IMG/VR virus record: IMGVR_UViG_3300021425_000247
Span: 1 to 20,068 of that record
Direction: 5' to 3' (one strand)
DNA from: a virus
DNA: 20,068 nucleotides
Shown: positions 7,800 through 14,751 of the stretch, piece by piece
Numbering within the stretch: the stretch's first letter is position 1
Layout of the letters: every line of letters begins with the position of its first letter
Position numbers and translations under genes: made by a program
Notes under the pieces: model-generated
Database searches by the model: none
Told to the model about the DNA's origin: nothing
What the model saw: the letters and a program-made list of their open reading frames with translations, nothing else

Positions 7800-9626
7800 T
7801 TAGGGTCTAGCGTTCGTGAACTTTTTATTCACTTCCTGACCTGTAACTGGATCGTTTACTTCTATGTAGTTGTGTACAACATTAGTACTGTGGTCTGAGG
7901 CAAAGCCTTCGCCTCTGGCTACTCTAGCTTTTCTGTTCTGCTCCATTACAGCAGTAAACTTGTCTGCCTCGTCGTGCTTTCCTAGCCTACGTAAGTTAGC
8001 TAGTCTAGTCTGGTGGTGCTTCATAGTCTCTGACTCTGACTTCCTGCCTTCTAGTTCTGCCTTCTTTCGTCCGAATAAGTCAAGAGCGTCTATAAGGCCG
8101 TGTACTGCCTTATTTATCCAGCCTATCTTCATAAGAAGCTTTCCTATTCCCCATCCTACAGCAAATGCAGCAGCTAGTTTTCCCAGTACTAATAGTATTC
8201 CTGTTAGTCCTGTTGCTCCTAATGCTCCTGCTAGAGTTCCTATCAGGGGAAGTAAAACGCCTACTCCTGCAACTAGTTTACCTATCCCTGCGAACAGTAA
8301 CGCAACTCCTGTAGTTATAGCTACAATTGCTGCTCCCCAAGCTATGAATTTTTGGACTGTCTCGTTGGCTATGAATCCTACGAATTTCTGTATGAGAGGC
8401 AGTAGCTCAGATAGCATAGTGGCTAGAGACATGCCTATCTTAAACATTGATTTCAAGGCTACTATCAGTGTCTTTATTGCGTCTTTAGCTTTCTCAGGAT
8501 TGTTCTTGAAGTCGTCGAATATGTCTGCAATGAAGAATAGTGCATCTTGAAAAGCTTCAGACAACTCGTCTAGAACAGGGTTCATGATAGACATTAGAGA
8601 GTTTGATATGTTTTCAAATACAGGAGTTATTCCTTTAAGGAAGGGAGCTAACTTAGATCCGAACTTTCCGAAAAACTCTCTAGTTACAGTATCTATAGAG
8701 GTGGTCATATCCTTAAAGAATACAGAGAAGCTCATGGCTCCTTTTTGTGCTTCTTTGGAGATAGCTGAGATTCTTTTGTTCTTTGCTATGATCTGGTCGT
8801 ATGACATTCCCAAAACGTTCATCTTCTGAGCAATGCCTGTAAGCATTCTATTACCTTCTTGTCCGAAGATCTTATCGAAGGCACTGGCAGCTTCTGGGGA
8901 GAATACTCCATCCTTCATCATCCTAGCACCAGCATTCATGATCCTAGCCAGTTGTTTCTCTGGCTTAAGCTTCTGTAGTTCGGCTGATGCTATACCTAGA
9001 GAAGAAAGACCTTCTTGTAGATTTAGTTCGACAAATCCTCCAGCCTCTCCTCCTAGCTTATTATTTAACTCTTCTACCAGCGAGTTGACGTGTTCAAATG
9101 TAAAGCCAAGAGCTTTGGCTTCCATCTCTAGAGCTCTCATGTCATTGAACGCAAAACCTGTGGCTTTTGATAGGAGCATCATTTCAGTGGTAGATGCATT
9201 TATCTTGCCTGCCAAGAACGTAAATGCTGTGAAGAATCCTGTAGGTACTACTAGTAGTTTGGCTATGCCAGACAACGCGAAAGATAATAATCCTATACCT
9301 ACTCGAACTTGAGCTATCTTATCAGACCAAAATCCAAATACTTTGGCGGTCCTCTTGGCTCCCTTTTCTTGCTTCTTCTGGTTCTTTATTGCCTGTTCTT
9401 GTCCATTGATGTACTTCTTCTGGGTAATGTTCTGTACCTTAAGGCCCTTACCCATAGTCCCGAAATTCTTCTTAGCAGCTTTACCTAGATCTCCTAATTG
9501 TTCTACAATATGCTCTAGTGTGTCTGCTATTTCTTCTAATTGCGCTTGGAACTTATTTAGTACCTTAGTGGGTACTTTAACGGTTATCGGGGCCGTTAGG
9601 GATGCTACTTGGATGTTCTGTGACAT
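7800..9626 (-). CDS. Tail tape measure protein
   Basis: This 608-residue protein sets tail length and lies inside the tube before ejection. It follows the tail chaperones and precedes the hub genes, the standard place. Residues about 22-100 are helical and Lys/Gln-rich; a hydrophobic stretch occupies about 111-140. A charged helical middle follows. Residues about 424-504 form a long run of hydrophobic, Gly/Ala-rich segments that could cross a membrane, as is typical for tape measures. The C-terminus is basic and helical (KSESETMKHHQTRLANLRRLG) and ends in a short beta-like tail (NVVHNYIEVNDPVTG). At about 1.5 angstrom per residue, the length would predict a rather short tail of some 90 nm; this is only an estimate from the family rule. 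ATG 9626 has a GGAGGCCTTAA site. Confidence 0.88.
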   Translation of the reverse strand: MSQNIQVASLTAPITVKVPTKVLNKFQAQLEEIADTLEHIVEQLGDLGKAAKKNFGTMGKGLKVQNITQKKYINGQEQAIKNQKKQEKGAKRTAKVFGFWSDKIAQVRVGIGLLSFALSGIAKLLVVPTGFFTAFTFLAGKINASTTEMMLLSKATGFAFNDMRALEMEAKALGFTFEHVNSLVEELNNKLGGEAGGFVELNLQEGLSSLGIASAELQKLKPEKQLARIMNAGARMMKDGVFSPEAASAFDKIFGQEGNRMLTGIAQKMNVLGMSYDQIIAKNKRISAISKEAQKGAMSFSVFFKDMTTSIDTVTREFFGKFGSKLAPFLKGITPVFENISNSLMSIMNPVLDELSEAFQDALFFIADIFDDFKNNPEKAKDAIKTLIVALKSMFKIGMSLATMLSELLPLIQKFVGFIANETVQKFIAWGAAIVAITTGVALLFAGIGKLVAGVGVLLPLIGTLAGALGATGLTGILLVLGKLAAAFAVGWGIGKLLMKIGWINKAVHGLIDALDLFGRKKAELEGRKSESETMKHHQTRLANLRRLGKHDEADKFTAVMEQNRKARVARGEGFASDHSTNVVHNYIEVNDPVTGQEVNKKFTNARP

Positions 9627-9642
9627 TTAAGGCCTCCGTTGG

Positions 9643-10038
9643 TTATACTATTAATGGCTTATCCAGTCTGTACAGGAATATAGTAAGGTCAGAGTACACT
9701 GTGTACTCTCTGGTTGCTGGGAACCTGCTGTCACTTCTAGGCAGATAATACAGAGTGTATGAATTACTGCTAAGTATACTCCTAGAAGTACTACCTTTTC
9801 CTACTAGAACGAAAATACCTTGAGGCCCTTCTTCTTCTAAGAAAGGTAAAGTTATGGGAGCCCCTTGGACTAACTTAGCTCCCTCTATGAGAGGGTTTGA
9901 GTCTATGTCGTAGATGCTCATGTAGAATCGTTGGAATTTAGACACCCATTTGAGTGTTATAGTGTACTCCCTTCCGTCCCCGTCGAGTTCTACAATTTGG
10001 GAGGAAATAGGGTCTTTTGGTATGGATATCTTAATCAA
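9643..10038 (-). CDS. Baseplate plug-like protein (Pam3 gp18-type, DUF6983-like)
   Basis: This 131-residue protein resembles the plug family of small contractile tails: MIKISIPK start, a strand pair EYTITLKWVSKFQRFYMSIYD, the turn DSNPLIEGAKLVQGAPI and a C-terminal TLYYLPRSD strand. In cyanophage Pam3 the family closes the tube at the baseplate. The match is from memory of the pattern and needs a profile search. The start is TTG at 10038, with AAGGAG six bases upstream and no better start between it and the chaperone stop at 10049. In phages I know, plug genes usually lie after the tape measure next to the hub; here the gene lies before it, which is unusual. It could instead be another tube-end protein. 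Confidence 0.55.
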   Translation of the reverse strand: MIKISIPKDPISSQIVELDGDGREYTITLKWVSKFQRFYMSIYDIDSNPLIEGAKLVQGAPITLPFLEEEGPQGIFVLVGKGSTSRSILSSNSYTLYYLPRSDSRFPATREYTVYSDLTIFLYRLDKPLIV

Positions 10039-10048
10039 AGTCCACTCC

Positions 10049-10857
10049 TTAATGTTGTGAGGCTCTGCTTTCTGCTTGTGCCTTCAGTTCGTCTCTCCTT
10101 CCTAACTCGTCTACAACGTCAAGAACTTCTATCATACTGATAGCTTCTTCCCAAGACCATTCGTATGCTATCTCTATGTAAGTTCCTAACTTGGCCTTAC
10201 ACAGTCTTAGTATTTGGGGATAGGTCCCGTTAATAGCCTTAACTGCTATCTCTAGATCATCCTCTTCTTCTGGTGACTGCTGTGCGTCTGACTTCAAGTC
10301 CCAGAAGTCTTCCATTCCTAGATCTGCTATCTGAGACTTGAGTTCCTCTTCTGAGGATTTTAGCTTGTTTCTTCGGTTGCCTTTTCCATCAAGGACTTCT
10401 TCATTGGCACTTTCTTTATTCTCTTCGGGGTCGGTAACTCTTGGGCTGTATCTTCCCCTTTTCCGAAAAAATCTGGAAAATTATACTGGAATACTTGCCA
10501 TATTACCTGAAGACACTCGGACACACTGTCAAAGTTGTTAGGATCTAGGATGGAGTATTCTGCTGTATCTTCGTCGTAGAATTCAGTCTGGTACAATAGA
10601 TCTTTGCAGACATTTGTTATTAACTTCTTATCTAGGTTGGAGAACATTTTTGATATGTCTGTCACATCTACTTCTTGATCTTCCTGTCCCTCTTCTTTGC
10701 CTGTATTGAAGTCGTCTACCAGAGAGATTATGGTAGGTAAGTATGTAAGCATTACTTCATTTGCCTCTAGAAAACCTAGAGCTGTGCTTCTAAATTTAGA
10801 TCCTTCAATCTCAAAAATTAAAGGCTTTCTTTGTGTTCTCTTTTTCATCTTTTCCAT
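10049..10857 (-). CDS. Tail assembly chaperone fusion (GT-type) made by -1 frameshift
   Basis: A ribosome that slips back one base on the T-TTT-TTC run at 10471-10465 would leave the frame of the first chaperone after residue 131 and read on without a stop to 10049, giving a 269-residue fusion when counted from ATG 10857. The second part (from CGG at 10465) includes acidic SPEEEDDLE, then a helical region ending in YEWSWEEAISMIEVLDVVDELGR, which resembles the second part of chaperone pairs in other contractile tails. The second frame has an ATG at 10315, but only GGA directly against it, so independent initiation looks poor. In lambda, G and GT are made by the same kind of slip and both are needed to load tube protein on the tape measure. 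Gene position, directly upstream of the plug and tape measure, fits. Confidence 0.8.
10360..10857 (-). CDS. Tail assembly chaperone, unshifted form (G-type)
   Basis: This 165-residue product (162 if the second ATG is used) is the expected abundant chaperone of tail assembly. It begins with a basic N-terminus (MKKRTQRKPLIFEIEG), has a helical middle with an acidic patch (KEEGQEDQEVD) and ends in a region containing WQVFQYNFPDFFGKGE; the NFPDFF text is like chaperones of other myoviruses. The frameshift site lies at the FF codons of this motif. The ribosome site AAAGGA touches ATG 10857 but stands nine bases before the second ATG at 10848, so the latter may be the true start. The stop is TAA at 10362-10360. 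An intrinsic terminator lies between this gene and the tube gene. Confidence 0.82.
   Translation of the reverse strand: MEKMKKRTQRKPLIFEIEGSKFRSTALGFLEANEVMLTYLPTIISLVDDFNTGKEEGQEDQEVDVTDISKMFSNLDKKLITNVCKDLLYQTEFYDEDTAEYSILDPNNFDSVSECLQVIWQVFQYNFPDFFGKGEDTAQELPTPKRIKKVPMKKSLMEKATEETS
10465..10471 (-). promoter_or_regulatory. Programmed -1 ribosomal frameshift heptamer T TTT TTC
   Basis: The minus strand reads GAT TTT TTC GGA in the chaperone frame, so the heptamer T TTT TTC fits the X XXY YYZ rule and both tRNAs can re-pair in the -1 frame. The -1 frame has a stop (TAA) at 10483-10481, only ten bases before the heptamer, and is then open to 10049. A slip must therefore occur between 10482 and the stop of the first frame at 10362, and this is the only clear heptamer there. 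A downstream GGGG/CCCC pairing is possible but weak. Confidence 0.78.
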
Positions 10858-10863
10858 TCCTTT

Positions 10864-10889
10864 AAAAAATAGGCCCCATTTCTGGGGCC
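10864..10889 (-). terminator. Intrinsic terminator between tube and chaperone genes
   Basis: Read on the minus strand, a GGCCCC stem (10889-10884), a six-base AGAAAT loop and a GGGGCC stem (10877-10872) are followed by TA and six Ts (10869-10864). This is a canonical rho-independent terminator between the tube gene stop at 10897 and the chaperone start at 10857. The genes beyond it share orientation and tight spacing, so it probably acts as a leaky terminator that lowers expression of chaperones, tape measure and baseplate relative to sheath and tube. Confidence 0.82.
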
Positions 10890-10896
10890 GTTAGTC

Positions 10897-11364
10897 TTAG
10901 ATACCGTCTACGATACCTTCGATGAAGCCTTTTCCTGCGCCTGTAATAGCGTATCGGATTTTGGCAGCGTCGATAACCCATTCTCTCGTAGATATCTCTT
11001 TACCGAAAGCAGATTCAGGCATGCCCTCTATCCAACACTCTGTGCCTAGATAGAAAGTTCCTTCACTGTTCTGGTCTCGAATTGCTACGGGGAATGTCAG
11101 ATTTCCTGTATTGTCGAATACGTCAGCAGATAATAGGCCACTTAGTACTCCATTCGCTCTTGAAGTTTGATTCAAGGTAAATACGAATCTACCAGTATCT
11201 GCTACATTGAATGATCTTGCTACTTCTCCATCGACAGAAGTGTACTTTACGAACTTTGCTTCGTCTAGGGATACTGTAAGCATATCTGAGTCTCCGAATC
11301 CAGTAATCTGGACTCCTGCTACAGAAATGATCATACGTTTAGGTGAATATGTTGCTGTGCTCAT
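10897..11364 (-). CDS. Tail tube protein, DUF3277-like
   Basis: This 155-residue protein follows the sheath gene and is the expected inner tube. It has the tube-like plan of beta strands with a long loop: YSPKRMIISVAGVQITGFGDSDMLTVS at the start, then an FVKYTSVDGEVARSFN segment (residues about 34-52) typical of the DUF3277-like group, FVFTLNQTS, and a FPVAIRDQNSEGTFY strand near the middle. The end is GKGFIEGIVDGI. ATG 11364 has a TAGGGAGAAC site ten bases after the sheath gene. Hundreds of copies per virion are needed, which agrees with the terminator placed after this gene. Confidence 0.82.
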   Translation of the reverse strand: MSTATYSPKRMIISVAGVQITGFGDSDMLTVSLDEAKFVKYTSVDGEVARSFNVADTGRFVFTLNQTSRANGVLSGLLSADVFDNTGNLTFPVAIRDQNSEGTFYLGTECWIEGMPESAFGKEISTREWVIDAAKIRYAITGAGKGFIEGIVDGI

Positions 11365-11374
11365 TTAGTTCTCC

Positions 11375-12769
11375 CTATACGAACAAGTTGATTAGAACTT
11401 TAGACTTATGAACAGCACCTGCTAAGTATGCTACTACTTGTAGGTCTGGAGCTGTACGAGCTGCGCGTTGGTTAGAAGGAAGATCTCCTACTAATCCTGC
11501 TGTCACAGTATAGCCTGCTTTGACTACTACATTTCCATTAGGGTCAGTGGATTGTACGTATTCTTTGATGAAGTCTCTATCTACATAGATCTCCATGATA
11601 CTTTCAGCTCCACCAATAAGAACTCCAATACCTTTGTCGGTAAGAGGAATCTTTCTTCCTGCTTTATTAGCTGATGCTATGATTCTAACTAGCTCAATCT
11701 GCATGTCAGAAGCCATGTTATCGGAGCCTCTCATAGTGTCGATCCACTCACGAGAAACTACCATTCCTTGGCGAATGTAGTCAATACCTCCAAAGTTGGT
11801 GAAGTAATTCCCACCTTTAGCTTCTAGGTTGGTAATGTTAGTTCTAGTAATGTTGTCAGCAATAACGCCTTTAGCAGGAGTAAGATCCCAAGTAGTACGA
11901 CCAGCTATTGTAGTCATCTTAGCTCCAAGTAGTGCCATTTCGATGAAAGTGTCGTCTGCTGTTGCTGAGTAAGTAAATGCTGTTCTGTCGTAGTTGAATG
12001 CGTGTAGTTGTCCTAATAGGTCGTCTGCAGTAGGTGTAGATAGTGCAGGAACGGCTAGAAGGTTGTCTGCGTGACTGTTAGAAGTAAAGTACAACTTAGC
12101 TCTAGCTTCCATTTCTGAAGCAATAGCTAGACAGCCTGCTACAGAGTGATCATAGGTAGCTAGTGCGTACCAAGTACAATATACTGATTCAATAGCTGTT
12201 AGTGCTGCTGCCCAAGTCTCTTGAGTAGTCCACTCAACACCAAATAATGTCTGAGAAGCTGCGACTGTAGTGTCGTTGTCTTCAGTGATAGTGAGAACAG
12301 TGGCTCCCAGTGTTCCTGAGATAACGCCAGTTACATCTGTGTCTGCGTCTACAAGTAATTGTAGTGCGGTTAAGATGTCCTCTATCGCTTGTGGCTTGTC
12401 GTTCTCTGATGTTGCTGAGGCTGAATGAGTATATACTGTTCCACCTACTACAATTGAGTAGTCTTGAGAATTTACTACCTGATTCTCAGTCATAGTAATT
12501 TCTACTTCTGATCCGTCTCTACGACCAATAGCCAATTGAGAAGGCTTAGGGCTTTGGGAAAAATAAGTTAAAGCAGCTTGATAAGTGGGAGAGTCAGAAG
12601 AGAAGCCGTCTGTTACTAGGTCTTGGGCTCTAGAGTACTGTCTGAATCTTTCTGTGAATATTTGTTCGTCTGTGACAAAGAGTGCAGCGTTGAAGTCTAC
12701 TTGAGTCAAAGGCTGAACATCTCTTGTTACTTGAACGTCTACGATAAGGTCTAGGTTATTTCCTGCCAT
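11375..12769 (-). CDS. Tail sheath protein, DUF3383 family
   Basis: This 464-residue protein is the contractile sheath subunit. The start LDLIVDVQVTRDVQPLTQVDFNAALFVTDE and the following FRQYSRAQDLVTDGFSSDSPTYQAALTYFSQSPKPSQLAIGRR (about 42-84) are the hallmark of DUF3383 sheaths: a time-like stretch in which a moving set of columns collides with sheath partners, then a strand leading to the variable outer domain (about 85-190). The C-terminal half has helical and strand segments ending in TAGLVGDLPSNQRAARTAPDLQVVAYLAGAVHKSKVLINLFV, which matches the conserved contractile core. The length is typical. ATG 12769 has AAGGAACGAAA before it. The presence of this gene is the main evidence for a contractile tail. 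Of 18 arginine codons 12 are AGA. Confidence 0.9.
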   Translation of the reverse strand: MAGNNLDLIVDVQVTRDVQPLTQVDFNAALFVTDEQIFTERFRQYSRAQDLVTDGFSSDSPTYQAALTYFSQSPKPSQLAIGRRDGSEVEITMTENQVVNSQDYSIVVGGTVYTHSASATSENDKPQAIEDILTALQLLVDADTDVTGVISGTLGATVLTITEDNDTTVAASQTLFGVEWTTQETWAAALTAIESVYCTWYALATYDHSVAGCLAIASEMEARAKLYFTSNSHADNLLAVPALSTPTADDLLGQLHAFNYDRTAFTYSATADDTFIEMALLGAKMTTIAGRTTWDLTPAKGVIADNITRTNITNLEAKGGNYFTNFGGIDYIRQGMVVSREWIDTMRGSDNMASDMQIELVRIIASANKAGRKIPLTDKGIGVLIGGAESIMEIYVDRDFIKEYVQSTDPNGNVVVKAGYTVTAGLVGDLPSNQRAARTAPDLQVVAYLAGAVHKSKVLINLFV

Positions 12770-12785
12770 TTTCGTTCCTTGGTTT

Positions 12786-12816
12786 ATTATATTTTAGATT
12801 AGTGAACTATTGTCCA
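12786..12816 (-). promoter_or_regulatory. Possible sigma70-type promoter before the sheath gene
   Basis: In the 37-base gap before the sheath gene the minus strand carries a perfect TATAAT (12791-12786), and a TGGACA, one change from TTGACA, lies at 12816-12811. The spacer of 19 bases is longer than the preferred 17. A local promoter could raise sheath and tube output. The -10 box might be chance in A/T-rich sequence, and a phage-coded late factor would use other boxes. Confidence 0.25.
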
Positions 12817-13373
12817 CAGATAGGGACTGTCGGGTCTGCTATGAAATCATCTCTAATGTCAGCATCAGACGGGTCTTCTGTAGGAGTAGTGCTTAGTGTT
12901 ACTGGGGCTTTTTCAACAGGTACAATATCTTCGTCGTAACTGTCACAAGAAGTTCCTAAAGTGATATCGAAAGTTGCTCTTTCTTGATAAGCTGTCTTTA
13001 TCAGGGGAGTCAAATCCACAACAGATGTTGATCCTCTCCAGACTACATTCACTGTATGCATCTTATCTACCATAGAAGGGTATTCTAGTTTTGTTTGGAA
13101 ATTCTTAGCGACTGTTATAGCTCCTTTTCCGTAGGTATTAACTCTTACAGTTATATCTACGTCCTGTCGCATCTGCTGTCCATACTCTGTTATAGGGCCT
13201 TCCCACAATTGTCCTACGGGGGTAAGATTAACTACCTGTAAGGTAGCATACGCACTTGTGGGACTGTCCTGATCAAACGGAGCTTGTATGATACAATAGT
13301 CTTCATCTCCTCCTGATAGTTTAGGTAGGAAAACAGGTACTAAGCTGTCTAAGAATGCTTCTTCGTCTATCAT
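12807..13373 (-). CDS. Tail terminator / completion protein, LIC_12616-like
   Basis: This 188-residue protein lies just before the sheath gene and caps the tail tube at the head-proximal end. The text YATLQVVNLTPVGQ, then QQMRQDVDITVRVNTYGKGAITVAKNFQTKL (about 66-96) and VWRGSTSVVDLTPLIKTAYQERATFDI (about 111-137) agree with the LIC_12616 family: a YATYQ strand, a VSV..YG.GA helix and a final RA-x-FD strand. The last 40 residues are acidic and Pro/Thr-rich and probably disordered. ATG 13373 overlaps the end of the head-closure gene by four bases (ATGA-type overlap), so its translation is probably coupled. Confidence 0.75.
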   Translation of the reverse strand: MIDEEAFLDSLVPVFLPKLSGGDEDYCIIQAPFDQDSPTSAYATLQVVNLTPVGQLWEGPITEYGQQMRQDVDITVRVNTYGKGAITVAKNFQTKLEYPSMVDKMHTVNVVWRGSTSVVDLTPLIKTAYQERATFDITLGTSCDSYDEDIVPVEKAPVTLSTTPTEDPSDADIRDDFIADPTVPICGQ

Positions 13374-13708
13374 AGTACATCTCCGACTAATTGGGCAATG
13401 TATCTATAGTGAGGCAGTGGAGAGAAAGCAGGGTCCCATTCGTCTGTCTTCTGGACTTGGTACTTCTTGTCCTTATACAGTAGGATGTCTTTCTCGTCTA
13501 ACTCCTCATGGAGGTATAGTGTTTTAAGGTCTGAGACTCTCGCACCTTCTGGTGCTCTTACTAAGTCTTCTCCTAATATAGGTTGCAGATTTCCTGAGAG
13601 TGTGATTTCTTCTTCGGATTCTTCGGAATATCTTCCAGTCTTCTTATCTAGAGTACCTTCGGTAATTCGTAGGAAAGTTAAAAGTGATTCTCTTACAAAC
13701 AAGCTCAT
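13370..13708 (-). CDS. Head-closure / head-tail connector protein
   Basis: This 112-residue protein stands between the gp10-like and the terminator genes, where head-closure (gp7/gp16-like stopper) proteins are found. It has the expected small beta-rich pattern: RITEGTLDKKTGRYSEESEEEITLSGNLQPI (about 15-45), then LYLHEELDEKDILLYKDKKYQVQKTDEWD (about 69-97) and the strand HYRYIAQLVG. The DxxxY-xVxxxxxW text before HYRYIA is typical. ATG 13708 overlaps the stop of the preceding gene by four bases. Assignment rests on plan and position, so the exact subfamily is open. Confidence 0.68.
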   Translation of the reverse strand: MSLFVRESLLTFLRITEGTLDKKTGRYSEESEEEITLSGNLQPILGEDLVRAPEGARVSDLKTLYLHEELDEKDILLYKDKKYQVQKTDEWDPAFSPLPHYRYIAQLVGDVL

Positions 13709-14259
13709 TGTTTACCCCTTATTTCCCTGTTAAGACTGCCAGTTGTCCTAACGTCCAGACTGGTGGCTAGTTGGAAAGTATCAATACCTATTAGAGTAGG
13801 TTCTAACGACCCTTTAGCTCTCTTCTGCCTAACTGTACTTTCTGTCAATTTATCTGCATTGAATCTTTGCTCGTACAAGTGCATTTGGAGTATTTTTAAT
13901 AATTTGCTTTTTGTTTCTTTCTTGGAATCTTTCTTCTGAAATGCGTCTCTGGCAAAAGCTCCGACTACCTCTAATATCTTTCTCTTGGTAGCTGATTGGT
14001 TAGAGTATACAGAGGAAAGCCACGGTCGGGCTACTTGGTTGTCTGTTCCGTATTCCAGCATAAGGCCTTTAGTAGCAGCCTTTGTGTTGAAAAGTCCTAA
14101 CTTGAAGGTAATTCCTTTAGTCTTCCCTGTTCCGAATATTCCTGCAAACTTTCTAAGTCCTGAGACATCTAATCTTACATGTCTTAATTTCTTTTTACTA
14201 CCACCCTTAGTCCGTCTAAGCTTTCTGGCCATTATACCAGAGCCTCTACGACGAGCCAC
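13705..14259 (-). CDS. HK97-gp10-like neck / tail completion protein
   Basis: This 184-residue protein is placed where gp10-type neck proteins occur, between the connector and the head-closure gene. The core is beta-rich with KGITFKLGLFNTKAATKGLMLEYGTDNQVARPWLSSVY (about 48-85), then a long helix, and a final region LIGIDTFQLATSLDVRTTG that fits the family's end pattern (PLIDTG-L-SI). The N-terminal 32 residues are very basic. The GTG at 14259 lies in TAGTG, sharing two bases with the upstream stop, so coupled start is plausible; ATG 14232 (codon 10) is an alternative with a weaker AGAGG site eleven bases before it. With the later start the basic tail is shorter. Confidence 0.62.
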   Translation of the reverse strand: MARRRGSGIMARKLRRTKGGSKKKLRHVRLDVSGLRKFAGIFGTGKTKGITFKLGLFNTKAATKGLMLEYGTDNQVARPWLSSVYSNQSATKRKILEVVGAFARDAFQKKDSKKETKSKLLKILQMHLYEQRFNADKLTESTVRQKRAKGSLEPTLIGIDTFQLATSLDVRTTGSLNREIRGKQ

Positions 14260-14705
14260 TATGATAGTCCTGTGTCGTCTCCGAACAAGAGTTTTGATAC
14301 TCCCTTGTCCTTCAGTTTAACACCGTCTTGGTAAATTTCTGTATCGTTGTCTACAGTATCCCTGTCCTCATTGAAGACTCCAGTTAGTCCGGCCATTATA
14401 GGAACGTGTCTACTGATAGAATTCATTAGGTCATCTCTCAACTTTTTGAGATTGTCCAAAATCTGAGACTGTGCTTCTGATACTTGCCCTGTCTCTTTGT
14501 CCACGAGACTTGCTGCGTGAGCTATCTGAGAGTTAAGTATGTCTAAACACGTCTGAGTCTGGTCGTTGGTATTTTGTTCTAAGAAGTAAGCTATTTCTTC
14601 GTCCTGTACTACCACTGCAGAGTATTGGCTAGTTTGTCCTAGCTTTAGTCGTATCTGGTATATAGGGTCTGTAGCTAACTTTGTTGGGTCGTAAGAAAAT
14701 GACAT
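14259..14705 (-). CDS. gp6-like head-tail connector (adaptor)
   Basis: This 148-residue protein follows the capsid gene, the standard position of the adaptor that binds the portal. The family plan is visible: a short N-terminal strand, YQIRLKLGQTSQYSAVVVQDEEIAYFLEQN (residues about 16-45, with the conserved DEEI helix start), a middle helical pair with IAHAASLVDKETGQVSEAQSQILDNLKKL (about 61-89) and an acidic C-terminus. ATG 14705 is preceded by TAGGAGTCATT. The hairpin after the capsid gene lies in its leader. The stop overlaps the next gene's GTG. Confidence is good for the connector role, less for the exact family. Confidence 0.72.
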   Translation of the reverse strand: MSFSYDPTKLATDPIYQIRLKLGQTSQYSAVVVQDEEIAYFLEQNTNDQTQTCLDILNSQIAHAASLVDKETGQVSEAQSQILDNLKKLRDDLMNSISRHVPIMAGLTGVFNEDRDTVDNDTEIYQDGVKLKDKGVSKLLFGDDTGLS

Positions 14706-14723
14706 AATGACTCCTATGTTGAA

Positions 14724-14745
14724 GAGCCCTCCCGAAAGAGGGCTC
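14724..14745 (-). terminator. Perfect 8-bp hairpin after the capsid gene (weak terminator or processing stem)
   Basis: The inverted repeat gagccctc / gagggctc pairs fully around a six-base loop (14732-14737), seven bases after the capsid stop. On the minus strand it is followed by TTCAACAT, not a real T tract, so efficient rho-independent termination is doubtful. It could be a leaky terminator, or an RNase or exonuclease barrier that keeps capsid mRNA stable. Confidence 0.6.
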
Positions 14746-14751
14746 GTGCGG

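Noticed and set aside
7870-8550. A 226-codon open frame on the plus strand
   Set aside because: It lies wholly antisense to the tape measure gene, has no ribosome site and reads as Ser/Pro/Ala-rich low-information sequence, as expected from the opposite strand of a helical protein.
8833-9312. A 159-codon plus-strand frame
   Set aside because: Antisense to the tape measure; no ribosome site and no recognisable domain.
10049-10315. An independent small gene starting at ATG 10315
   Set aside because: The GGA directly before ATG has no usable spacing, and the frame is open upstream to the frameshift site, so expression as a fusion is more likely.
10456-10464. GGA AAA GGG as the frameshift site
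   Set aside because: It does not satisfy the X XXY YYZ rule in the chaperone frame, as the YY pair would be GG after A.
10430-10466. Possible pseudoknot after the slippery heptamer
   Set aside because: Only TCGG/CCGA and GGGG/CCCC pairings of four bases each can be drawn, with the first overlapping the heptamer; too weak to claim by eye.
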